Positions 44,991-55,244 of a DNA stretch of 64,000 nucleotides are shown here, one piece after another. A program made the position numbers and the translations under genes. The notes beneath the pieces were generated by a model, which was not told the origin of the DNA, did no database searches, and saw only the letters and a program-made list of their open reading frames with translations. The stretch's first letter is position 1. Every line of letters starts with the position of its first letter. The DNA is from Balaenoptera acutorostrata. Its lineage: Eukaryota > Chordata > Mammalia > Artiodactyla > Balaenopteridae. Location: positions 38,987,269 to 39,051,268 of the forward strand of contig NC_080069.1 of the NCBI RefSeq assembly GCF_949987535.1, written 5' to 3'.

Positions 44991-47460
44991 ATATGGTCTT
45001 AACCTGATCATTTATATAGTTGGCAATGTTTTCGAGATGGAAAACAAAAAAGGATATCACCGAGAAAAGCTCTAATTAGTGTTGTTACTAAAGTGAGACA
45101 AGAAATTCTTCCTGGAGTTCTCACAAACAGGACATAATGATTGATGTCCTCAACAATGTCTTATCCTTGCATGTTGGAGTTTTTTTAAGGCTTTTTCTAA
45201 TAATGACCCTTTATTTAGGCTTTTGGAATCCCCAATGCATAATTCATAAAGAGCAATTCTTCAGAGATCCAAGGAAATGAAATCTGTGTGCCTGGCTTCT
45301 TTCTGATCCTCCTGAGTCTGGAGGATAGTTGAGAACACCTAGAAAAACAAATTAACATTGAGCCTTCAAATAGTTTTAAATACTGTTTCTTTCTATTGGG
45401 CTTTTGAATAAGTATTGGGCACATGTCGGCTTGACATCTTATTCTCCAGCTAGTACCTGGAGTGTGTTATTTCATGTTACCAATTGTGTCATCCCATCTC
45501 TGTCCGGAAGAAAGCTGGGATAGTCCCCACTGACACAGGCTTCTTGGAACATAACTATAAATCTCCTCCAGGTCATAGGAAACCATCAGACAACTGAGAA
45601 CTTAAAAAAGTTGCCCTATATAGCATGTCCAAAGAGATCTGTCCTGCCACACGCCCCTTAGTATCCTTAAGACAGACTGCATTGGTCAACGCACTTGTCT
45701 CTACTTTGCACTGTGGTCAAATGGATATTACAGATGTTGAAGACAGGTAATTAATGACAGGGGCAATGCTTTGACATGTGGCTATCCCAGATACTTCTGT
45801 GAAGGCTGTCAACTTCCCAGCACCTCATGTTTTGTGAAAGTTTAGAGACAATTGCATACTGGTGAAAACAAACCCATCTCTCCACTGTCAGCTTCCCCTC
45901 TCTTCTCCCTTCCATCCCTTTCCCTCTCCTCCCCCATATTACCCACTTCTCCTTCCTCTTCTCTTGGTCCTCCCATTTTTCCCTTTGCCCAGCACACTGA
46001 CAATCAAAGAACACCTTAGAAGTTCTGAATGCCAAGACATTATATCAAATAATTTTCAAAGGGGACTGGTTTTAAAACTGACATTCAAGAGTACACTTCA
46101 AGGTGGGTCATGGTGTGCCCTATACAATCAGAGCACATTTTTAACTCAAGTATATAAGGTAACATGTCTCATCCCACAATTTATCCCTACTGATCTGTAC
46201 ATAAAATGCAAGGGCAAACACAGAGATTATAAAGCTGAGCATTGGCTCAGTGAATGAATGGTATGTTCTTGTTCTAAAATATTTCACTGTTATAATAAGT
46301 AGGGCAGCACAGTGGAGCTAGCTGGATGGGGTTTGTGCCAGGTTAGAAATCAGATGCCTTCGATTGTCCATGCACACCAGTGCTTCTGACACCCAAAATG
46401 TGGCCGAGGAGGGGTCCCCTTGTTCAGGCCAGCTTATGACATTCTAATGCAGTCTAGAGCCTGTCTTTATCCCCATCCTCCAGAACCTGGGAACAGTGCA
46501 GGCACTGCATTGAACTTATCTTGCAGAATGGTGCAGAGGGGGCTATAAAATCTTCAAGCACATATTTGGTTATCTTTCTTGAAGTTCGAGTTCTGAATGT
46601 GCACTGCAAGCCCTGCTAACAAGGTGGACTAAGCCAGCCCAGCACTTCAGGGATCTTTCCAGAAAGTTTCAGCCTTCCCCATAGTCCCTGGGGAAATCTT
46701 TTCTGCTACTTCTTATCTCCTGAGCAATTTAAGAACAACATACTCATTTGATTTGTAATGTGAGGGCCTGGTGAAACTGTAAATGAAGTGTCTTGAGGGG
46801 AAGAAGATAATGTTTTTCAAGTGCCTTGACTAATATGTTCAGACTTGGTTCAGACGGGTCTGTGTAATTTGTTTGCTCCCATCATGGAGTCACAGAGGCG
46901 TCTCTGTCTTGCCGGGAGTACAGAGGGAGGAGACGGACAGGAGGAGAGCCCATGCGGAGAGCACACCATGCTGTTTTCTCAAGACAGATGTTCTCTACTG
47001 AGAGAGAAGAAGCCATTGTGTTGGGTCTGTCTGCTGTGCGGATGGCACATGGGTGTACCTGCAGCCCAGGTCAGGGCACACAGATGCAATCCAGTGTACT
47101 GTTGGGTTTTGCTTTTTCTGGCAGGGAGGCGAAAAGAATGTTAATATTTTGTGACCACTGAGACAGATGTCCTATCTTTACTCAGTTCACCCTAAAGGAT
47201 TAGAAAATCCCTTCATTCCTTCTTTGTTCTCTGACCTATTTAAGACTTAGAACAGTAGAACCATCTACCTCCCTGGGACAGGGAGAAGCTGCTTTCTTCT
47301 CAGACTTCAGATTTTAGCCTAAATGTCACTTTCTGAAAGACTCCTTCTCTGATCCCCAAGAAGCTAAGCCCCTTCCCAGACCCCCATGTGAATTTCAGTT
47401 GCAGCTTTTCCTGTGTCACAGACAAGGGGAGCCAAGTGTCAGGCTGGGAAACACAGATCC
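44991..47460. other. Unique DNA, no gene recognised
   Basis: A pyrimidine-rich patch lies at 45880-45990, where opposing frames (45751-46035 minus and 45862-46257 plus) overlap. Frame 46845-47144 is cysteine-rich but without known motif. Nothing supports transcription. Confidence 0.4.
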
Positions 47461-47464
47461 TGGA

Positions 47465-47665
47465 GGTGAGTTGCCTGGGCTGAAATTCCAGCTCTCCCAT
47501 GGTCTGTGAAACTTTGAGAAATTTACTGCATTGTTTTATGCTTTAATTTTTTCATACATAGAATGAGGGTATTAACTGCGTCTACCTCATGGAGAAATTA
47601 CAATGATTATATAGGTTAAACAGATGTAAAGAGCTTAGTGCCTCACACAGGGAGACCCTATATAT
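47465..47665 (+). repeat. MIR SINE fragment
   Basis: Sense MIR: GAGTTGCCTGGGCTGAAATTCCAGCTC, AACTTTGAGAAATTTACTGCATTG, CATAGAATGAGGGTATTAACTGCGTCTACCTCATGGAG, TAGGTTAAACAGATGTAAAGAGCTTAGTGCC. Confidence 0.85.
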
Positions 47666-47769
47666 ATGTTCATATTACTATTCATATATTTGCTCACTTA
47701 TTTATGGTTTCTCTTCCCCCCAAACTAAGGTTCCATTAGGGCAGAGGTTATATATACATATAATTTTGT

Positions 47770-48335
47770 TTTCATGTTGAATGAAAAGGAAGACAAGATA
47801 CCAATCTTCTATTATAGAAAGATAAAGTATTAAATTAGAATCCCTGCCTCACACCATTTACAAAGATCAAGGATTAAAGACCTCCATGAGAAAAGTATAA
47901 CAATCGTTATTAAATTTTGGAGAATATCATTATGACCTTGGGGTTAAGGAAGGATTCCTTAAGCAATAAAAAATTACTTGTCATAAAAGAAATGATAAAT
48001 GCATTAAAATTCTGTGTAATAAAAATCATCAGAAGCATAATGAAAAAATTTGCATTCTTAGAAAAATATTTGCAACTACATAGCTGATAGAGAATAAGTA
48101 TTTGACGTATAAAGGAAACCTAAGTGGTTAACAAACAGAAGAAGTTTAGCATCATTAGCTATTAGAGAAATACAAATTAATATCCCAATAAATAACATTT
48201 CACATCCATCAATTGGCAAGACTTGAAATCTCTGACAATACCAAATGCTGGAAGTGTATGGAGAAATGGGGTTCCTATGCCCTATTAATGGGAATGTAAA
48301 ATTATACAAGTATTTTGGAAAACAACTGGGAAATG
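47770..48335 (+). mobile_element. Old L1M ORF2 3' region, sense
   Basis: Sense L1M fossils: CACACCATTTACAAAGATCAAGGATTAAAGACCTCC (47849), GGGTTAAGGAAGGATTCCTTAAGCAATAAAAAATTACTTG, TTGCATTCTTAGAAAAATATTTGC, GAAGAAGTTTAGCATCATTAGCTATTAGAGAAATACAAATTAATATCCC, GGAGAAATGGGGTTCCTATGCCCTATTAATGGGAATGTAAAATTATACAAG. It is broken by many stops. Confidence 0.8.
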
Positions 48336-48608
48336 ATGAGCACTGAGATAATTAGAGTGGCTTCCCTCTGGAGAGGGTGGGAGGAGATGGGACTGGAAAA
48401 AGTCGTACACTGTGAACTTCAAATATATTTGAAATATATTTTTAAATATTTAAAAATAAATATGACATAATATTAAGATTTACTAAACTGAGCCATTGGG
48501 GATGGCAATTCATTGTATTATTTTCAATTCTCATTTCTATATGTGAAATACCTTTGTTATTTAAACAGCTAAAATAATTAAATATGAAGGCTTCAGAGAT
48601 CATCTGGT

Positions 48609-48777
48609 GTAGTGGTCCCCAAACTCTGGTGCACATTCAGGCACTGCACGGCTGATAAATTACAGATCATGGGGACATATCCCAGAGTCTCTGATGCAGC
48701 AGGTGGTGCCTGGGAATCTGCATTCCTAACAAGCTCCCAGTAAGTGCTGATGCGCTGGTCCAGTTTGAGGACCACTG
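48609..48777. mobile_element. MER5A-type hAT-Charlie MITE
   Basis: Termini AGTGGTCCCCAAACTCTGG (48611) and CAGTTTGAGGACCACTG (48760) are inverted repeats of the MER5A kind. The centre holds ATATCCCAGAGTCTCTGATGCAGCAGGTGGTGCCTGGGAATCTGCATTCC. The flanking 8-mers ATCTGGTG and ATCTAGCC agree at five of eight positions, as expected for an eroded hAT 8-bp duplication. No coding capacity. Confidence 0.85.
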
Positions 48778-48864
48778 ATCTAGCCCAGCTCTTTCATTCT
48801 GGACATAAGGACCGCATGATCAGAAAAGAAGAGTCATTTCATTTTTTCCCTCCAGAAAATACTT

Positions 48865-49262
48865 GTAGGGTGCCTGCTGTGTGCCAGGCACAGCTCCAGT
48901 ACTGGTGATCCAGATCTTAGCAAGATAGACACGCTCTCTGCTGTCCTACAGATTTTGCTCAGTTGGGGGAAAGGGAGGAGGGTGTGAACAAAAAGTAAAC
49001 AAATAAGTAAACAAGATAATTTCAGACAGTGGCAAGTTCTAAGAAGAAAACCAAATAGGGTAAGGTCAAAGAGAGAGTTGAAAAGGCAGGGGCATTATTA
49101 AATTGGGTGGTCAGCTCAGGTCTCTTTGAGGAGGTGACATTTAAGCTGAGATGGAAGGATGAGAAAGAAGATCTGGGGAAGTGAGCTCCAGGCAGAAGAG
49201 AGAGAAAGTTCAAAGCTTGAGGCAAGGAAGAAATAATGAAACCCCAGGGACCAGAAAACATG
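48865..49262 (-). mobile_element. L2 LINE fragment, antisense
   Basis: Antisense L2: GCCTGCTGTGTGCCAGGCACAGCTCCAGTACTGGTGATCC, AAGATAGACACGCTCTCTGC, GGTGGTCAGCTCAGGTCTCTTTGAGGAGGTGACATTTAAGC (49108-49148) and CTCCAGGCAGAAGAGAGAGAAAGTTCAAAGCTTGAGGC. It covers the same part of L2 as the start of the long copy at 50165. Confidence 0.7.
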
Positions 49263-50160
49263 TGAAAAGAAGTTTAACATCTTTGGTTATTAGAGAAATA
49301 ACTAATTGCTAATTAGTAACTAACTAACAACTATCAAAGAAATAATCACTCATTTTAGATCATAGCAACCAAAAGGCAGGCAGTGGGATGTGAAGTCAGA
49401 GAAGTAGGTGGGGACCAAGGAAAGGAGTATGAATTTCCTTCTCCATGGAGGCCCTAGGTGTTCTGACATCCAGGATTATAGGAATGCCTCTCAATCCCTG
49501 GTGCCAGGTTCCTCCCACCAGCCCACACTGCATGGCATAAAACACAAATTAAATGCAGCCCAAACAAAACACAGCAACCCCTTCTCCAACCTCAATGTCA
49601 GTGCATTGTCCTCCTTGTGATCTGATCAAGTAAATCCAATACAGTTTTAAGGACAACCCCTTCCACGTCTAAAACATTTAAAGGAGAGTGTGACAACAAT
49701 GGTCAGAGATATTAAACTGCAAATAAAATGTATGTTTCTCTTGTGTAGAGGTGTCTTTTTTCTCTTGAGAACTAAGGTAACAGATTGCATCTATTACTAG
49801 TGAAAAATAATAGATTTACAATGACTCAGCCTTCTACAGACCATCAAAATGTCAAATGTGAATTTTATTGAAAAATTTCTACTTACCTTCTTAATTCATT
49901 TAGTCATGTGTGTATCAAGCCTCTACTTTCCTTAACATTTGCATGTTCTTTAACTGGCAAATATGTGTCACACTCAGTTCCTCCTTTTTGACTGGGATAT
50001 GGTCCATACCACAGTCTTAGCCAATTAAATATTTTTAAATGGTTATCAATGTCGTCTTTCATGATCAAATTTCTCTTTGGTTTCTCAGTATTTTTATTTT
50101 GCAGCTGATATTTTTGGCCCAAATAAGATGCTCAAAAAGTGCTTAATGGCTATATCAATG
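49263..50160. other. Unique DNA, no gene recognised
   Basis: Short AT-rich repeats at 49295-49330 (CTAATTGCTAATTAG). No exon-like frame. Confidence 0.4.
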
Positions 50161-50535
50161 GTTGAATCTGTTTCAGAGTTTATATTATTATTAAATGCTC
50201 TTATTAAAAATTAATTTATTCAGTCGATACATGTTATATCTCAAAGCTCTTGGGAAACAGCAAAAACAAACAAATAAAACCATTGTTATCATGGAGCCCA
50301 CTTTCTAACTGAGGTAATATAATAAATAAATAAATCTATCATATCAGGTGATGGTGAGTGTGAAGGGAGACTAAAGCAGGGTAAGTAGACAGAAAAAGAA
50401 AGAGGTGCATGGGGGTATTTTCAATAGAACAGAGAGGAAAGTTCTTGAATAATTTGACATTTGAGCAAGGCTCTGAATAAAGTTAGATGGACAGATATCT
50501 GGGAGAAGCAAGGACAAATGTCCTGAGGTGAGAAC

Positions 50536-50741
50536 CCAAGTGGCTGGAGTTGAGTGGATGAGGGGGGAGCCACAGGGGACCAAATAGAGAAGTGGTAAGG
50601 GGCCAGATCAGATAGGGTTGTGTAGTCTATGGTGAAAACTTTGGATTTTATTCTGAGAGAGATAGAGCTCCTGGTAGATTTTGGTTAAAGGAATAATAGG
50701 TCCAACTTAGATCTTTTTTAAAAAAAAAATCATTCTATATA
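50536..50741 (+). repeat. Source segment of local duplication (L2 flank plus L1 tail)
   Basis: From CCAAGTGGCTGGAG through the left L1 target site, tail and CATTCTATATAT. The same series of features recurs at 51231-51442 inside the L1. About 14 differences over about 186 bp by eye, far closer than independent L2 copies would be. Confidence 0.85.
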
Positions 50742-51654
50742 TTTATAAAATTTATTTTTTAATTGAAGTAGTGTTGACGTGCAATATTATATAAGTTACA
50801 GGTGTACAGTATAGTGCTTCACAATTTTTAAAGGTTATACTTTATTTATAGTTATTATAAAATATTGGCTATATTCCTCGTGTTGTACAATATATCCTTG
50901 TAGCTTATTTTATACATAATAGTTTATACCTCTTAATCCCCTACCCCTATATTGTCCCTCCCCTCTCCGTCTCCCTACTGGTAACCACTAGTTTGTTCTC
51001 TATATCTGTGAATCTGCTTCTTTTTTGATTATATTCACTAGTTTATTGTATTTTTAGATTCTACATGTGAGTGATAACATATAGTATTTGTCTTTCCCTG
51101 TCTGACTTATTTCAGTTAGCATAGTACCCTCCAAGTCCATTCATGTTGCTGCAAATAGCAAAATTTTCCTTCTTTTTATGGCTGAGTAGTATTCCATTGT
51201 ATATTTATATTTATAGCACATCTTCTTTATCCAAGTGGCTGGAGGTGTGTGAATGAGGGGAGAGCCACAGGGAACCAGACAGAGAAGTAGTAGAGGGGCC
51301 AGATCAGGTAGGGTTGTGTAGTCTATGGTGAAAACTTCGGATTTTATTCTGTGACAGATAGAGCTCCTGGTAGATTTTGGTTAAAGCAATAATAGGTCCA
51401 ACTTAGATCTTTTTTTTTTTTTTTTAAAGCATTCTATATATCCATCTGTTGATGGATACATAAGTTGCTTCCTTATCTTGGCAATTGTAATTAATGCTGC
51501 TATGAACATTGGGGTGCATGTATCTTTTCAAATTAGTGTTTTTGTTTTTGTTTTTGGATCTATCCCAGGAGTGGAATTGATGCAGCCACTGTGGAAAATG
51601 GAAGTTTCTCAAAAAACTAAAAATAGAACTACCATATGGTCCAACTTAGATCTT
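50699..51654 (-). mobile_element. L1 with 5' inversion, 17-bp target-site duplications and an internal copied flank
   Basis: Inserted in L2 between direct repeats GGTCCAACTTAGATCTT at 50699-50715 and 51638-51654. The 3' part is antisense: tail region 50716-50735, TTTAATTGAAGTAGTGTTGACG, GGTAACCACTAGTTTGTTCTC, AGATTCTACATGTGAGTGATAACATATAGTA, TATGGCTGAGTAGTATTCC, to ATCTTCTTTATCCA at 51233. It resumes at 51441 with TCCATCTGTTGATGGATACATAAG and runs to GGAGTGGAATTG (51577). The last 60 bases (51578-51637, ATGCAGCCACTG to AACTACCATATG) are in sense and are the neighbouring L1 segment, so the 5' end is inverted as in twin priming. A piece of the L2 flank sits inside (51231-51440). Confidence 0.85.
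51231..51442 (+). repeat. Copied segment embedded in the L1
   Basis: Starts CCAAGTGGCTGGAG right after L1 sequence ending TTTAT, includes GGTCCAACTTAGATCT, a 17-base T-run and CATTCTATATA, then returns to L1 at TCCATCTG. TATCCA stands at both junctions (51229-51234 and 51439-51444). Carrying the L1 tail shows it was copied from this locus after the L1 had inserted. Confidence 0.85.
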
Positions 51655-53796
51655 AAAAGTACTCTCACTGCTGTGTTAAAACAGAAACACACTTTGAAAG
51701 GGAAGCAAAAGGATAGAATCAGGGAGAACATTAGAAGGTTGTTGCAGTAATCTTGGCAAAAAATGACGGAAGCAGAAGCAGAAGAAGGGGGTTGAGAGGT
51801 GGCCATATTCTGGATACATTCTAAAAATAGAGCCATGAGCATCTGATAATATATTGGAGGAGGGATCTGAGAGAAAGGAGTCAAGGAAAGAAGACGTCAA
51901 GGATTTGGGCTTCAACAACTAGCAAGATGGAGTTGTCATTTACCCAGATGAGGAAGGTGGGGAAAAAGCAAGTTCGGCTGGGTAATCAAGAGTTGGATAT
52001 ATATCCAAGAAGGCAGGAAAATAAGTCTGGAGTTCAGGAGAAAGACCCAGGCTGCAGACAGACATTTGGGAGCCACCAGGGTATAAATGGTATTTACTAG
52101 AAGAGATTATATGGGGGTGTATATAGATAAGAGAGGCAATTTGAGGACTGGACTCTGGAACACTCCAAAATTCGGAGATTAGGGGAATGAGAAGAATTCA
52201 TTAAAGATATAAGAAGAAGGAGGCAGTGATGTAAGAAGAAAACTAGACATAAATGGTGCTCTGGAAGCCAACTGAAAAAAAAAATGCTTCAAGAAAAAGA
52301 GCATGAACAACTGGCATAAATTCTGTAGACAGAACAAGAAAGAAGACTAAGAAATGAATATTGGATTGGATTGACAGGAGTTTTAATGGAGTGGGTAGAG
52401 ACAAAAACCTGATAGGAAGTTGTTCAAGAGAGAATTAGAAGAGATACTATGGGGACAATGAATTTAGAAAATTCTTTGGGGAATTTTTGCTGCAACAGTG
52501 TAGAGAAATGTGGCTAGTAGTGGGTGGGGAAGGTGATGTCAAGGGAGGATTACATCTGCTCACTGGAATAATCAAAGTGATCGAAAGAGAAATGGACTCT
52601 TGAGAGAGGAGGGCACAATTGCAGGATTGAAGCCCTTGATGACTTTGGAGAGGATGGAATCCAGTGTCTGAGGGAGGAGTGACCTTAGGAAGCTATAGGG
52701 ACCTCACTCATAGGAACAGGAGGGGGGTGAGGTATACGGGTCCAGATGCAGGCATGTTGGTAGATTTGGAGGTGGGAACTTTGAGAGTTTCTCTTATTAC
52801 TGATTCTATTTTTTCTTGAAGTAAGAAGGTCTTTACTTGAGAGAAAGGAATGAGGAATACATTTTAGTGTTTAAGGATAGAAAGGGAATTATGAAATAGT
52901 AGACTTGAAGGTTGATAGTGAGAATTGATCAGGGAAATGTGTAGCATGTCTGGCCCATTGAGGTTTGGTTAAGAATTTAGATCAAGACCAGACAGTAAGC
53001 ACAAAGTATTTGGATTTAATCAGGTTGTGGCTAATGGAGGGGGAGATGGGGAAATGGAGTGGTGGATAGTGCAAGGGACTGATTATAGTTATAGAGCATG
53101 GGATCCAAGTCAGGTCTGGAGGCAGAAGAGGACCTGAGGAGGCGAGAAGCAGTGAAAAGATAGGGGAGAGGATCTTAGAGGTCCCAGGGGTCAAAGGGTT
53201 ATTGAGTTTGGGCACTAGAGGTAATGATCTGAAAAGATAGGAGCAGGTGGTCATAAGGTGGAATATTTGAAATTGAGATGATGGAGGGGGCTGCTTACTG
53301 GTGATGATAAAGTCTAGAGTGGGATGGATCATTTGAGATGGGTGGATGAGGTGGGGATGGAGGGCAAGCTCACAGGTGGTGGGGAGGAGGAGGGAGATTT
53401 AAGAAATGAAATTATTGAAAATGTGGATATTAAAATCCTCAAGAATCATATTAGAAGTAGCAGTGAAGAGAATGACAGTAAAACAAGGAAAAACTAAACT
53501 CTTCAAGAAACGAGGGAGAATTATTAGGGGATCTGAAGATGTAGCATAGTCTTATGGCCTGAAGTTCAAAGGAGCTGAGATGGTGGTGGGGAATGAGGAT
53601 GGAAGGAGGATAAATGGCCCAGGAAAGACAAAAAAGAACAAGGAGGACACTGATCTCACCCCCCTCCCCCGCTCCCAGAGGTAAGTGGAGGATGGAGGGG
53701 CAGGGAATTTAAAAATAAGTCAGTAAATAAATGTCACCCCTTGAGAAGGTTGTAAGGGAAGCAATACCTTCAGAGGAGAGCCAGGTGTCTGTTATG

Positions 53797-54416
53797 TACA
53801 GTCGATTCTCATTTTTCATGGTAGTGATGTCCTATAAAGTTGCTGTGAACATTGAATTAGCAAATACCATTGCTCCTAGGAAAAATACAAGCTCCTGGCC
53901 ACAAGATTTTCATCAACTGCTCAATACATAACTGTGTTTTCTGTGTATTTCTGTTTAAAGACACCTTATTTAATATATATTGTTGATTCATTCACATTAA
54001 AGTCATGGCCAACAACTCCCTGAGCAAAGCTTATCTAATGTGTGTATTTTCTCTATAAGGCACGTCACAGCCTCCTTGCTCTTAGGAGCACTGGACAGCA
54101 CTTCAGTACTATGCTGGGGCCATTTTAAACAGTAGAGACACCAACACAAACCATAAAAACGTGAAAGAAAGTGGCACTAAATAGACCATAAAACAACACT
54201 TGTTTATAGTATGAGAGCTGAAACACAAAAGCAAGGTGTTGCCTTGTTTGATTTTACCTGGGAATGTGTCAGATGACTCAGATTTTTTGCCACTATGTAC
54301 ATGTTCACAAATAACTGTGAAAACATTGTGTATATTGATTTGGGGGTTACCAATGAATTTAAGCATGTAGGCAAATTCACAAATATGTTATCTGTGAATA
54401 ATGAGGATTGACCGTA
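53797..54416. mobile_element. Tigger/mariner-like MITE (non-autonomous DNA transposon)
   Basis: About 620 bp bounded by TA dinucleotides. The left end TACAGTCGATTCTCATTTTT (53797) is the inverted counterpart of the right end AATAATGAGGATTGACCGTA (54397-54416). Internal sequence includes TGTTTAAAGACACCTTATTTAATATATATTGTTGATTCATT and GGCCATTTTAAAC, as in a known pogo/Tigger-group non-autonomous family. TA duplication and CAGT-type termini fit Tc1/mariner transposition. Minus-strand frame 54109-54366 is not a transposase I recognise. Confidence 0.85.
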
Positions 54417-55240
54417 GGTGAAAGGAGGTTCAGAGAAGAGTTTGAGTCATAGAAGATTCTGCTGATGGCCTTGAATTTCAGCAGACCCAGTAGAGGTGCT
54501 TGTAGGCTGTCAAAGGGATATGAGATATGGTCAGGTTAGGGGACATACAGAACTTCGTGTGGATGAGAAGGCCGGTTGTGAGTGATGACTTGAGATCCTT
54601 GGGCTTTTTGACACACCTGAGACAAATAGAATTGCAGAAGGCAATGGTCTTTGGGAGTGGGATTATTTTGATAAGACTTTTGCTCTTGACATAACAAATC
54701 TTGCCCCCTTTCCATCTTTGTTTAACACAGTACCACTTCTTCCTTTTTCCCTTCTTCTGCATCCTTCCTTCTTCCTCATCCTTCCTTCTCCTTGGTTTAA
54801 CACCAGCCTTCTCAGAATTTCTGCAGGGATCAGAAAGAGAAGGATGGTACCCAGAGATTAAGAACTGCAGGGAGTGATGACCCACTCTGGGGGTTATGCC
54901 CATGTGCCCTTGGGCTGCCACAAGGCTCCTAAAGGAGTCTGTGGTCTGCTGCTACTGGTACAGTTGGAGCCACAAGAATAGCATCTACCTTCCTCCCACC
55001 TTCTCATCACCCATGAGCCTCCCATTGGTAGAACATGAATTGGAACCCTGGTGGCAAAGGGATCTTAAAAATGTAGTTCCCTGCCCCTGGAATACAGAGC
55101 AAACAGAGAAAGACAGGAGTGGTGATGAATACCAACAGATAATACTTGGTGTACTCTCAACTTCTCTGTTTCTCTCATATACTCCATATCCACACACATT
55201 AGGGAATCCCTGAAAGTATTACTTCAAAGTATAAGTAGAA
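54417..55240. other. Unique DNA; 147-codon lysine-rich antisense frame of unknown meaning
   Basis: The minus strand is open from 54921 to 54478. The middle of the peptide is very basic and charged (PRRRKDEEEGRMQKKGKRKK) with cysteines after it (CVKQRWKGGKICYVK, CNSICLRCVKK). I do not recognise a domain. The charged run stems from a purine-rich stretch (54720-54800), so chance is a fair explanation; a retropseudogene is the alternative. Confidence 0.35.
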
Positions 55241-55244
55241 TACA

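Larger units (their letters stand above)
50165..53650 (-). mobile_element. Long L2 LINE (CR1 clade) ORF2, antisense, hosting a rearranged L1
   Basis: About 2.5 kb of L2 (minus strand) once the L1 is removed. From left to right: the 3' part (GACATTTGAGCAAGGCTCTGAATAAAG, AGATATCTGGGAGAAGCAAGG), GGGCCAGATCAGATAGGGTTGTGTAGTC, TTTGGATTTTATTCTG, then after the L1 TGTTGCAGTAATCTTGGC and CATTTACCCAGATGAGGAAGG. The RT region (52220-52400) still translates in parts, for example LVLSTEFMPVVHALFLE where L2 has an AFDTVDH-type block. Farther right the endonuclease motif is visible as ILEDFNIHIFN at 53411-53449 (E where GDFN has G). All frames are broken by stops. L2 copies of this length are uncommon compared with the usual short 3' pieces. 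Confidence 0.75.

Noticed and set aside
50536..51442. The two flank copies as independent L2 insertions
   Set aside because: They are about 92-93% alike by eye and the second also carries the L1 insertion site and tail, which independent L2 copies cannot share.
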